Positions 11,331-23,400 of a DNA stretch of 64,000 bases are shown one piece after another. The translations under genes and the position numbers were made by a program. Each line of letters begins with the position of its first letter. Within the stretch, counting starts at the first letter, position 1. Under the pieces are notes generated by a model. That model was not told where the DNA came from. It was given only the letters and a program-made list of their open reading frames with translations, and made no database searches. This DNA comes from Trichinella spiralis (lineage: Eukaryota > Nematoda > Enoplea > Trichinellida > Trichinellidae), in assembly GCA_000181795.3 (NCBI GenBank), contig CM012954.1, positions 12,600,568-12,664,567 of the forward strand. Reading direction: 5' to 3'.

Positions 11331-14300
11331 TCAGATGTCGTTGAAAAGATGAACCAAAAATTTGATCACAACACATACAGTGGACGACGAGGGATTGTTG
11401 TCGGTGACAAAATCGCTGACCAACGGCAAAGCTTTGACCGCAGGAGTTCGACTGGGTCCGGCCAGCTTCAGCATGTCGGCAATGCTAATTTCGGTGCGGC
11501 CGACGCAAATATTCGGCGCCAGCTGCAACTCGACCACGAACCGCACCCTCAACACGCTGTCCAACGATTCGAACCCAAACTGACCAGAGCAGAGAACATC
11601 TTTGCGGTTCATGTCCACAATGAACAGCTGTTTGGAATCGGCAACGCTCAGTTCGACCGTCACCGGACAATTGCGGGTATCGATTGGAATTGGCAAATTC
11701 CTTACCGACTGAATGTCCACATTCAGACGTCCAATTGGATGTTTCAATGACAACGTCCGACTATTCTGCTGCTGCTGCTGCTGCAACATCGGTTCATTCG
11801 ATTCTTTGGCCTGAAATCAAAGGAAGTGTACAGACACAATCGAGAACAAACAAACAAACAAACAAACAAAAACTCCCTGAGAGAAGTATATACAAATAGG
11901 TAGAGTTGAAATGCTGAATTTAGTACCTTGGCAATTGCGGCATCGAGCTGCTTTTTCCACAACAACCTCGAATTGCTCGACAACGCTTTCAGTTGGATAG
12001 ACCGCTGGTCAGAATTGAATAGAATACTGAAAGCGCATCCGTCGGCCGAACCAAAGTTCGAATTCGAATTACAATGGTCGTGTTGACCACAATCTTGGGA
12101 CATTTGCAACGAAATGTCGGCCAACAGGATCGGCTGTTTGTACAAAGTGAAAGTCAATTCGCTGTTTTGGGACAATTTGAAAGCCATCGGATCAATTATC
12201 GGCTCGTCCGGAGTGCTGAGCAAAAGCATATCGTTGAACAAAAAGGCGACCAACAGGCGACCGGATTTCGCTTTCTGAAGCGGACCGGCGTGCAAAAATT
12301 GCCTCGGACCAAGTCGATTGGTCAGACCGTTGAATACCAGCTTCGGAACGGTGTTGTCGCAACGAACGTGATTCTGACACCAGTGGAGCATGTGGACATT
12401 TTCGGCTTCGCTGGCCAAACGGTTCACTTTGACGCACAGCTGTTTCAACGCCGACACGGCCTGTTCCAAATGGTCGTGGTCGGCCTGAGCCGGCGAAGTC
12501 TGCTTGAGCAGTTGTTGCAACATGAGCGGATATTTGGTGAATCTGGTCATCGGCAGCAGTAGATAATAATTCAACGGCAATCCACGGGCTCGACTGTCGT
12601 TGCAGCAACGGATGTGAACCGCTTCGAACAGTTTGTTCGTTTTCAGCTTGTAGTCGAGAAAATCCAACGCGGCCCGCAACTGCCGACCATAACAGACGAA
12701 CACTTCGAAAAATGGCAACAGTTCGAGCAACACTTTGCCAACTTCGACGTCACCGTCCGCCGCTTGCAATTTGGCCAACATTCTGGTGCTCACTTTCACC
12801 AGACGACTCCAGCTGACAAAAATACGGTCCACTTCCTGAGCGCTGAGCAAACCTTGACGTGAAAGTGGCTTTTGGAAAACATCCCGAACCATCAGCAAAT
12901 CGTCGACATAATTTCGTTCGCTTTGGATCAGCTCCTGCAACTGGCACCGCCTGCGTCGGTCGGTTTCGGTCCAACTGGACGAATTGGTGATCGTCTGACT
13001 GACATCCGCCGTTCTTTTTGTCCACGACAATCGGCCATCCGCATCGGATACCGATCGCTTCAGTGCACCACCACCACCACCACCATCGTCGTCGTCATTA
13101 CCGTTGTGCACCCGGACGCTAAATGCAAAAAAAATCCAAATCAAACTTTTGGCTTTTTCTCTCATATTTTACTTTTCACACTGTGAACATGACGAAAATA
13201 ATGAATGAATGAAACATTTGGAATTAATTCTATTTTTCCATTAGATCTACAAAATAAAAGAAAAACGACGCAACGATAATCAGAACAAAATCAAAGCAAC
13301 GTTTTTAAGACAAAGATCAAATCGATAATGACACACACGTCAAAAAACAAACAACTCGACTACTGGTTGTTGTCGTTGTTGACGTTGCTTACAATATAGC
13401 ACCAGCAAATTTGAAAGACAACAGAAAAATCAGCATGACAATAATGAATATACAGTGGCACACTGATGATATATATATATATATATATATATATCTTTGT
13501 TCATCAATAATTGGTAGCTAAGATGGAATGCAAAGTTGAATAATAATAATAAATTTCATTATTATTTTTAAAGAAGAATATTCTTTTTCAAATAATAAAT
13601 AAAAGAAAAAGAAAACAAAGCAAAAGCGCAAGCAAAGATAGATAGCATCATCATCATCATCAAACCAATCCATCAGTTTGGATTGCATATTGTCAGCTGC
13701 AAATTTGATTGATAAAAGAAAATAATGAACGAGAGAGAGAGAATGAACGTGCGTGCTCGATTTTGGTTTGTTTGTTATGAGGATATTATTTACCGGATGT
13801 CTTCGGCATTCGCTTCTTCACTTGGAACTACATAAGTGGCAGGAAAAAGCCCCAACTGTCCGCTCGACATGCACTGACCAAGCCACCAGTCACCGTCGGG
13901 CTTTTCCAACACTTTGATCATGTCGCCTTGTTTGAATGTCAATTCGACATCCTGCTGCTTGGTGTAGTCGTACTGGGCACGGACCAGCTGAGTGGATTCA
14001 ATTTTCCCCACCTGAGAGTCGTTGTTGGCGGGTTGTTGCAAGTCGACAATTTTCACGTAAACCCCCGGGAACCATCCGATTCGTTTCTCGCCGCCGGCTT
14101 GCAACTCGCCTTCCCACCAGCCGGTCGGTGATTTGGTACGAATTTTCACCAAATCGCCCAGATTCAACGTCAACTGATTGACGTCGGTCGCTTGAAATGG
14201 TGCAATCGCTTGGCCAAGTTCGCAGTAGATTGGTTCTTCGATCAGTACAACGCTCGGTAGTTTCTGTACAAAAAGAACGAGAATGAACGACAAATATGCC

Positions 14301-17300
14301 TGCCCTTTCATAAATATATTAAATTCGTCATTTACCGTATCCTGCTGCTTGTCGGATGCTGCAGTTGTCGTTGCTGTTGCAGTACCATTGACTTCGAACG
14401 AAGAAGATGTATCGTCGAGCGGTTTGACATAATTGGCCGGAAATATACCTTCCATATTGCCGGCTATGCCGGTCCACCATTCGGAATCTTTCCTGGTTAC
14501 CAGAATATGATCGCCAACGTTGAATGGCAAATCGCCCGCTTCAGAAGCGACGAACGAATAAGTCGCCACGTACCATTCGCCGCTGACGACCGTTTGCTTT
14601 TGGTCACTTTGTTGTTGTCCATTTCCAATATCGTCATCATCATCATGTTTGTTCGACGTTTTCCACCAATCCGCAGCTTGTCCACCACCACCAATTCGAT
14701 TGGACGAAGGCATCGTGACAACGTCGACACTGAGCGCTTTGTTTTTCACAAAATCGCTCCTTTTCTTCGATTCACGGGAACTGTCGTCGGTGGTGGTGAA
14801 ATCGAACGTCAACGAACCACGCTTCAACGTGTGCTGCGACGACGACGACGGTTCCCTAATTTTAACGTACGACTTGGGAAACCAACCTTCCCGACCATCC
14901 TCCAATTCACCCTTCCACCACATCTCTTGCTGTTCGACGATACGTATGATGTCACCTTTGTTGAACGACAAATGATTTTCACTTTTTCCATGCAAATTGT
15001 ACAACGCGGTTGCGTACAGTCCAGGCGAACTTGCATCACCGCCGCCACCAGTAGTAGCAGTAGCAGTAGCAGTAGCAGTATTGGAATCGTCTTTGTCGAA
15101 AGATTCCTCATTTATACTTTCCAATTTTTGAATCGTCGTCGCCTGCTGCTGCTGGTGGGGTGGTGGTGCAATTTCTGGGTTCAGTGTAGCTTGTTCTTCT
15201 TCCACAACACCTTCTTTTCCGACAACATTTTCAGCATTGGCATCCTGTTGATGACGATACCGTAAACGGTCTTCTTCAACAATTGGTTCCATGCATTCGG
15301 CAAATTCTTCGGGAAACCAACCGACTTTGTCTTTGATTTGGCCAGCCAACCATCCCGGTTCGCAGGCGTGATTTTTGAATACAAAAATCACATCGCCCGG
15401 TTGAAAGGACAATTCGTCGTCCGTACGGGCAACAAATTCGTACAACGCCCGATATTTGACGGTCACCGGGGCCGGTTCGTTTCCTTCGGCAACCAGCACC
15501 GGTTCGTCGTTGTACAGGGCGGTGGCGGTTGTCGGATTTTCGTTCAGTTCGGCTTGACGACGAAGCGCGTCGAAACGGCGGATCAATTCCTCATTGGCCC
15601 GCCATTCGTGCTGGGCCAGTCGACCGAGCTCTTCGAGTTGCTTTTCCAATACAGAACAGCGGCTCTTTTTCGACCTCAACTCCAGAACGTTGTCGTCGAC
15701 ATTTTTTCTCAAACCTTCGATAATTTGCATCCGATTCGCCAAACTCTGTTCGAGTTCGTTGGAAGTGGCGTCGTTCAAAGTCGTCGTCCGGTCGAGGTCG
15801 AACTGTTGCTTCTTGGCCAGCAGAGCTTGGCGTTTGGTGGCCAAGTGGTGCAGTTTCGCGTTCAGTTCGTCGTTCGATCGCCGCTGACAATCGATATCCC
15901 GCAATTTGTCGTCCCGAGCCTGCTTCATCCGGTCGAAAGTCGACGTCAAATCGTACACCTTCTGCCTCAGTTGACCAATTTTGCCGTTCAATTCGACCGC
16001 CTTTTCGCCCAACGCTTGGACTTGGAAGGCCAAATTTTTCCTCTGCCGTTTACCGTGGCAGACGGCTTCCAATTCCCGTTGACGTTGGACGGTCAATTCT
16101 TCCAAACGCATCTTGTCCCATTCGAGCTGACGTTGACGTTCCAACTCCCTTCGAGCCGCTTCCCGCTGTTCCACCAACTTCCGGTGCTCTTGGTCCAGGC
16201 GCAACTGTTCTTCGCGTTGCTTCTGTAACCGTTGCTCCATTTCGACCTGACGCCGACGTTCCGCCTCCTGACGTTCCCTCTCCTTGCGGGCTTGTTCGTC
16301 GCGTTCCTTGCGTTCTCGTTCTTCACGTTCTTGGCGTTCGACTTTCAGCAACTGCTGCCTGCGACGGTCCAATTCCACCTGGCCGCGTTCGAAATTTTCC
16401 CGCCGCTTATCCTCGAACGACTTGGCCGCCGACCGCAGTCGATTTTCATCGCCGGATTCTCCACTAGCACCAAATTCGATCGACTCCACACCTTCATCAA
16501 TCAAGAAAAAAATAACATTTCGAACAACTTTTACCCCACGTTTTATAATTAATATACGATCGGAAAACAAAACAACATTGAATCAACCGAACAGAACGCA
16601 CACTTGTACTTGTGCTTGTTGAAAAATCAATCTCTCAAGTGAACAACCAACGCCCGGGCGTGGCACACTACTTCCAAGTGAACACGACAGAACGATGATT
16701 AAAAAACAAAAGAACTACACTACTCACTTTCGGTTCCCATACTTTTGTTCCGCTTGCGCGGATCCCTGACCACGTCAGCAACTGCCGGAAGCGTGATACC
16801 GGCTTTGGCGGCGTCGATGTAACCCATGGCCAAACAAAATTCGTCCAAATTCAAACGACCATCTTTGTCCAAATCGGACAAAAACCAAATTCTCGCCAGC
16901 ACGTCGTTACTCAAACCCGAACGACTCAATATCAGCCGGGCATCTTTGCCGGTCAAATATCCAGATTTGGTCTGATCCATGCCGTGGAAAAGATGCCCAT
17001 ATTTGGACCGATCCGGCGTCGACAAATTGATCCCGGTCGGCGGTCGAACGGTTCCAATCAACGCGCCCAGACCGGCTTGGGCGGCCGACGCCCGACGCTG
17101 GGGCACGCCGCACAGACGACTCGCCTGGTTGATCATCGACGAGGGCAAAAATTTCGGCATGTTCGCCCCGTGCATGCGCTTCTCGACCAAAAACATCGCC
17201 AACGCGAATTCCACCTGATCCAACATCCCATCTTGACTTATGTCGGATAAATTCCAAATTTCCGCCAACATTGACGAAGGCAAACGGAACTGGGTGAAAA

Positions 17301-17412
17301 ATGTTTTCGCCTGGTCGCCGGTCAACATGCCGTTGATTGGTCTCAAAGATAAAAACTGCTGACTGTATCTGAAGCATTGTTCAGGAGTCAATTCCCAATT
17401 ATCCGCGACCAT
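11331..17412 (-). CDS. ITSN: Intersectin, long form (EH-EH-coiled coil-5xSH3-DH-PH-C2)
   Basis: Endocytic scaffold and Cdc42-type guanine-nucleotide exchange factor. Five phase-compatible exons: 17412-16728, 16491-14336, 14263-13794, 13118-11927 and 11810-11331, giving about 1,660 residues (human ITSN1-L is about 1,720). In order: two EH domains (1-220; DISQDG and DLDKDGRLNLDEF calcium loops), a long Arg/Glu-rich coiled coil (250-560), five SH3 domains, each ending in a GWFP, GIFP or GLFP-type motif, a Dbl-homology domain (SERNYVDDL to KYPLMLQQLL), a PH domain and a C-terminal C2 domain starting GRLNVDIQSVRNLPIP. Start: the ATG at 17412 is the first in frame, only 31 bases after the ALG13 stop. 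C. elegans and Drosophila intersectins are known as short forms without DH-PH-C2, so the long form is notable. One intron (14335-14264) is 72 bases and has no stop in frame. Confidence 0.9.
13469..13494. repeat. (AT)13 microsatellite in an intersectin intron
   Basis: Thirteen perfect AT units within the 675-base intron (13793-13119) that joins the SH3 and DH parts of intersectin. Confidence 0.9.
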
Positions 17413-17443
17413 GTCGCTCAACAATTGTCACAGAAAAAATGCT

Positions 17444-17965
17444 TCAACTGAAATTGAATATTTTGTCCAACCAAGTGACAAAAATTTCCGGATCACCGGC
17501 TTTCCAACGTTTTCGATTAAGCGAAGGAAACAAGCGTACGGTATCTGCCAACGAACCCACCGTACAGTAATGCAATACGCCGTCTTTCGAGAGTCGATCG
17601 GCGAGCTCGATCTGGTGATTGTCCAACAAAGAATCGTTGACAACTACCAAAAGCGGCTTTTCAAGTTCCAACGCTTCCAAACAGGAAGCGGCGCCGGCGT
17701 GACTGATCACCAAATCCGCCCACTTCAAATCTTCTGCCAGAGAATTTTTGTATCGATAAAATACAATCGACGGTTCAGTGATTTGCAAATTAGACACTGA
17801 CTCATGCCGTCCGCGACCAATTTGCAAACGAATTTCCCCAACACCGATACTTTTCAACGCAGACAGAACAGAATCCGACGTTACAGCTGATATCAAATTG
17901 TCAAACTCCGTGCTACCAACAGTGACGAACAAGCGAAAATATTTTCTCGAACAAGCCGTGATCAA
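17444..17965 (-). CDS. ALG13: ALG13, catalytic subunit of UDP-GlcNAc transferase
   Basis: With ALG14 it forms the enzyme that adds the second GlcNAc to dolichol-PP-GlcNAc on the cytosolic face of the ER, an early step of N-glycosylation. The sequence shows the family's start LFVTVGSTEFDNL, the LQIGRG block, YRYKNSLAEDLKWADLVISH followed by AGAASCLEALE (the donor-sugar loop), and DNHQIELADRL. It ends at 17446-17444 after about 170 residues, a normal length for the catalytic domain alone; the OTU and Tudor parts of vertebrate ALG13 are absent. The frame is open back to 18013 but contains no ATG at all. The true start is therefore unresolved: a non-AUG start (TTG at 17965), an unseen upstream exon, or a start codon gained by trans-splicing. 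Packed between two same-strand genes. Confidence 0.85.
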   Translation of the reverse strand: MITACSRKYFRLFVTVGSTEFDNLISAVTSDSVLSALKSIGVGEIRLQIGRGRHESVSNLQITEPSIVFYRYKNSLAEDLKWADLVISHAGAASCLEALELEKPLLVVVNDSLLDNHQIELADRLSKDGVLHYCTVGSLADTVRLFPSLNRKRWKAGDPEIFVTWLDKIFNFS

Positions 17966-17988
17966 ATTATTAAAATTAACAACGACGA

Positions 17989-18580
17989 TTAATTTTTCGC
18001 AAACAACAACTCTTTAATTTTAGATATATCGGTCTTTTCTTTGCCTTTAGCCGCTTTCTCAATTGCTCTCCATTTCAATTGAAATCGTTCTAAAAAAATA
18101 CACATTTACAAAACAAATATCAAAAAATCACTGATCAAATCAATATTGAACAGATACGTAACACTAACGACAGAACACAACAATTAATAATAACTTTGTA
18201 AATCAAATTATTCGCAATATAAAAAATATGTGCTCATCAAAAACATTAAACAAGAAATAACTTTCCTAAAGTATAAAATTTTCTTGTAATACGCATAAAA
18301 ATTAAAATTTAACAATCCCATAAATTATCATAAAAATAAGAATTAATTGATCACTGTAAATAGAAGGCATTCATACTTCACTTAACTGGTTTTAATGAAT
18401 TTCAATTCAGTTTATAACCAAATAATATCAAAGTAATTATAAAACTACACATATAATCAACGGCAGTTTTAAACAACGATATCGACTGAGAAAAGTAAAA
18501 CTCGTCACCTTTTATGAGCTTTTCAGGTTCTACGTCAATAGTATGCCTGTAAATGCTATGGATTGCTTCAACAATTCTCT
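17989..18580 (-). CDS. 3' end of an unrecognised gene just upstream of ALG13
   Basis: Two exons join in phase: 18580-18509 (acceptor TTTTTAG, donor AAAAG/GTGACG) and 18089-17989, with a stop at 17991-17989. The translation contains IVEAIHSIYRHTIDVEPEKL and then a Lys-rich helix-like tail ending DISKIKELLFAKN. I do not recognise the family. The stop lies about 25 bases before the ALG13-frame segment on the same strand, consistent with a polycistronic unit. The 5' part was not found in the AT-rich DNA above 18.6 kb. Confidence 0.5.
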
Positions 18581-20405
18581 CTAAAAATTAAAATACATTT
18601 TCACGAAAATAATAACATTATATGATATGGTCAAACAAGTACTATTGAAATAAACTATGCTACGATTCGAATTTTTATAGAATGTCAGTTGGAAGATGTT
18701 AATGCAGTGAAAAGCAAATTGATTCCACATAACACTGAATTGTCAATTGAAATAAGCCATCTTGACTGATGAAAAATCGAATTTTATAGCATCGCAATTA
18801 TTGATTCGCGCAAGGCAAGCAAATATTTAACTGACTATGATAATTTCTACTTGCAAATTCTGAAATAAGAATTGCGTAAAATTGGACCAAAAAAGAAAAA
18901 ACAAGTCAAAATTATACACATAAATAAATAAGAGGGAACAGCACATTTAAAAAACAACTTTTAAAAAGAATAAAAAATATAATAAAAAATTGAACACATA
19001 ACAAAATCCCAAACACAATGTTTGACAATAATATGATAAAGAAAAGTTCACAGGAATCTATTAAAAAAATGTTCTTACTGTCTTCCACTTCGATTGAAAC
19101 AGCTAAAATTATGTCAATTAGAAAAGATGTTGTTACTACGTTTTATAAACTTCATTACTTGGTGTATCTAAAATTTGAAAACGTGTTCTTGGAGAAAATG
19201 GTGGAGCTCTGTGCAAAATATCCTTACGCCACATAGAAATTTAATGACTATAAGAAAAAATTACAGTAAAAATTAAACACGCAAGTATAAATGTACTTTG
19301 AATTCATTATTGCAAATAAGTAAATAAACATACATGTACTATATTTGTTTATTTATATAAATTTATTTATTATATATAATAAAATTTAATTTCTTTAAAT
19401 AATATAATTAAAATGCGTACATGCATTCATTTAAATTACACGTAGCAGTTGACAAAGAAACAATGTAACAGCTACAGTACGCCGAACAACGCAGCTTTGC
19501 AGACTGACAATTATAGAGTATTTGCATAAACAGATTAGATTCATTTTACTTATTTTACTATAAAATAAATTTATGCAATAAATCAGCATCATTATTCATA
19601 AGCAGAATACCGTGGATGTTGCACGACAGTAATTTACAGTATAGGTTGATTTTTTTGTTTAACATTAGGCTGAAAATCTTAATTTACACATTATTTTAAC
19701 TTATTTTTTTATTTAATTATTTAATTTCAAATCTGAACTTGTAAATTTGAGGATGAACAATCACACGCACTCGAAGTAAACGGTAAAACTTTTTAGTATT
19801 AACGAAAAAATGCTTTTTTTAAACCTAATTAAAAAATGAATATTAAAAATGAATAACAGGATCAGTTTTTATACAAAAAATATGCAAAAAATTATCATTT
19901 ATTTCTGAACAAGCAAATGAAACTTGATTTCAGCTTAGAGGTAATTTTGGTTATTTTAGATTAACTTATAATAAAAATATATAAAGAATTTCTCGGATGC
20001 AATAAAAAAAATTTTTAATCAAATATAAATAAATAATTATTCATTCCTTTATTCACATCTTTACTTGTACTTGATGTTAAAACTCGTATGAAATATTGTC
20101 AGAGATAATTAGTGAAAGGCATTTACAAAACACATTTTAACTTTAATTAATGGTATAATTTAATATTTTAGCTGAAGAAAAAGAAAGATTAATGTTGAAT
20201 TGTACAGTCTGCCCTATTTCTGTAAACAATTTTCAAACATAAAGAACGAACTTGAGCATCTTTTTCAAACCCACAGCGCCATTATTACAGTGAACGACAG
20301 TCGAGCACTTTATTTTGGATTGTTTGCAGATATTTGTGCGCTGGAAACCAGTTTGTAGTATTGCATTTTGCAGCAGCATTTTTACCGCTGGGGCTTTGGT
20401 ATAAA
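18581..20405. other. AT-rich stretch without a recognised gene
   Basis: Very AT-rich with frequent stops in all frames. The longest ATG-started plus-strand frame (19018-19236, 72 residues) resembles nothing I know. The upstream exons of the gene ending at 17989, or the BAZ1B promoter, may lie here, but I could not place either. Confidence 0.4.
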
Positions 20406-23400
20406 ATGCCTCTTCACCATAATAATTTTTTCGAATACAGAAATGGAGAAAGTGATCCATCGGCTCCTCCGTTTGTTGCACCATTGATTGAAAAGTGGTA
20501 CAGTTTGTTTTAATTATTTATGAATTTAAGAAAAATTAATTTGTTAATATGTTACAGATGAATCACTTTATTAGTTTAGCTTAATTGACACTAATTTTAT
20601 CTTAATTTTTATATTGAGTGCTGAAAATGGTTATTTTGGCTCTTTGCCTTTGTAACAAAGAAGGAGCATTATTTGTAAATTATGAAATTGATTATTTCGT
20701 TTTAATTATACTGAACAGTTTCAAAATTCAGAACATTTCTGCCGACAATTTCTTCCAGTTTTGTTTTATTGATCGTTCTTTCATTTTAAAACTCTTCTCC
20801 AAGAAATTTACTGCACTGCTGAACATCATACTATAGTAACAGGCGTGTTTATGCATTTTTATACACATTTCTAGATTGCTAATGTTTTTTTTTCATTTAA
20901 CATAGCAGTAAATTTTCCACTACAACAGCTTAAAGCTGTAATTGCTATCTAGGTTATTTTCAGTGTTTTTCTTCTCACGTAATGAGCATTGCAAATATAT
21001 TTAAAGAAAAATAAATTTCAAAAATGTGAAAATTCTTAATAATTGAAATAAATGTCGCGGAAACCTGGATTCACAGAATGTTAATTGGTGTTTATGTTCA
21101 ATGTTCGAAATGCGACATTTCACTGTTCAATTTTTAGTCAACGAATATTGCATCTTTTGCACAATTTGAGATATTTTAAAATGATACTTTAGCGGTCGAT
21201 CGTACTGTAATGTTTGTGATCATTAAGTATGTTTTTATTTTGAATTGAACGCCGCACGTTGCCATTTTTCTCAAGTGTTTTAAATTAGATTTAAAGAATT
21301 GATAATAATTAAAAGAGTGAACATTTATATTTATGACAACATTACGATTCTTTGTAGGGGAGATGTCCGCATACAGAAATTAGTCGATTCAAAAAAGTGG
21401 TCTTGTCGAACCCAAGGAAAGTTTAGCTTATCATTTCAAGAAGCTGTCGAATGCGAAAAGAAATGCAGACAAAAGCTTCTCTCTTCTGTGCCGAATTACT
21501 ATTTCAAGGCCGTAATTGAATTTTTGGACGGCAGTGAGTAACTTTTGATTTAAAAAGAAAAAGTTGTTACTTCAATTCGTTGTTCAATTGGAATATTTGA
21601 AATTTCAGCAAAGTATTGCATTTCCACTATAATGGACGAATTGCGATTCCAGTTCAAGCACATGTTTTTCGAAGGGCAACCAGTGTTGGTCAACCACGGA
21701 GGAAAGAAGTAATGGCTAATATATTGCAATTGTGATCATATTTCACGGTATCACGATGTTTCAGTTGTCATGGTCAGATAGTGTCTTCAAGATTGGCGTC
21801 GAATCGTGCCAAGAGTTCGAAGATAACCAACGGGGAAAAAGGCACCGTCAGTGCTGCTAAGATCGAAGAGGAAGTGATAAAAGAAGTAAAGTTTTGCATG
21901 TTGTTGTTATTGTTGAAATTTGATTTCATCATCAATTCATCCAGGCCAAGCAGATGATTTATACAGTTGTCATGCGGCAAGGCAATAAAATGCAGAAGAT
22001 TGAAAATGTGAAACCAGATCAAATTAAGTAAGTCGTAATACAGTGAGTGAAGATTGTTTGAAGAATAAGAATAGCATCTCTTTTTTGTGCGTTGCAGATC
22101 TTTGGGGGCGAAACCTCCTTGTGGTAAGGTTATTCGGGAAATAGTTCGAACTTTCGCTTCGAAACCAAATTTTGCCTCTTCAAGCTTCCCGTGGAAAGCT
22201 GATCCTACGGTTCTGAATGAACTGAAAAGCTTTGATATCGAAGTTGGATTACAAATTATGCAGTTGTTTTTTGTTTGTTCTATATTTCATAATCAAACAA
22301 TTGTATCGACAGATTGGTGATTTGCCAGACACAGGAGGTCGTAATAGTACTTCAAGCCCAAATGAGAAGAAGAAAAAAGACCAATCGACGTCGAAAAGTT
22401 CTCGTCCGTCGACCAGTTTATTGCAATACTTTCCCAGAGTGGATAAAGCAGTTGGCGGTGATTCTGCTGCACAGTCTGCCGCGTCATCTCCACAGAAGCG
22501 GCAAAGTACATCGAAAACGTCGCCGAAATCGCAGAAAAATGCCCAAGCGGAGAAGATTTTGAAAAAGTATGCGAGCAGAGCAAAGCGAGTTTTTGTTTTT
22601 GAATTATGCAAATGATTTTAGGGCGAAAACGGTCCAAGCGACGCCGAAAACATTCTCCTTCAATATAGAAAAGTCTGAGTGCAGAATAAGCATTGTTATA
22701 AAGCACTTTTCACTGTTGAGCATGTTTAATTCAGGTTGGAATCAATGTGGACAGATACTTTGGAAAACCCGCACAAGTGGAGAATGTATAGTCATTATGC
22801 GGACGCGATAGTGCGCAAACGGGGTACGGTGAAAGAATTTGAAATGATTCCAAACGAAGCACTCAGAAGGGATATGCTATCACGTTTGCAACTTCGAAAA
22901 ATGCGACAGAAGATGTATATATATATATATATATATATTGATGATTTTATAATTTATTTATTCAAATTATTATTCGTATTTTTTATGGATTTCAGTGATA
23001 GCATGAGTGGAGAAGACAAGAAGAAGTTTATCGATGAATACAAGTTGAAAAGGAGAGAATTGCAATTGGAGCGAAATAAGGTGATCATATTTTTCCAGCA
23101 GGTTGTTTCAATTCAGTTCAATTGAATTATTTAAATTTTTACATCGTGCAGATATGCGATGATCTGCAATTGGCCGACGGTAGTGCTTTGCCAGTGCCGA
23201 GTTTGTGCATTCCTCCAGAGCCGATGTCGCAAGAGGATTTTGGCGAAATGTTGTCACTTTGCGCTTTCATCCATTGTTACAGGTCGGCTTTTAATTCATT
23301 TCACGAATACCAGTTGAATTTCACCGACATGTGCAAAGCAGTTGCTTCTTGTTGCGACAGTAATTTTCAAGAAGCAAACGATTTGCTAGTCCATCTGCTC

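Noticed and set aside
12074..12562. Plus-strand ORF opposite the DH-PH exon
   Set aside because: Shadow of the conserved DH-PH coding sequence on the minus strand.
14507..15265. Plus-strand ORF of 252 residues
   Set aside because: Antisense to the intersectin SH3 region; the minus strand has unmistakable SH3 domains.
15338..16228. Plus-strand ORF of 296 residues
   Set aside because: Antisense to the intersectin coiled coil. The repetitive Glu/Arg codons keep the opposite strand open, and the translation has no domain features.
20233..20484. Minus-strand ATG-started ORF of 83 residues
   Set aside because: Overlaps the candidate first BAZ1B exon on the other strand, and the translation resembles no family. 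Not excluded, but weaker than the BAZ1B reading.
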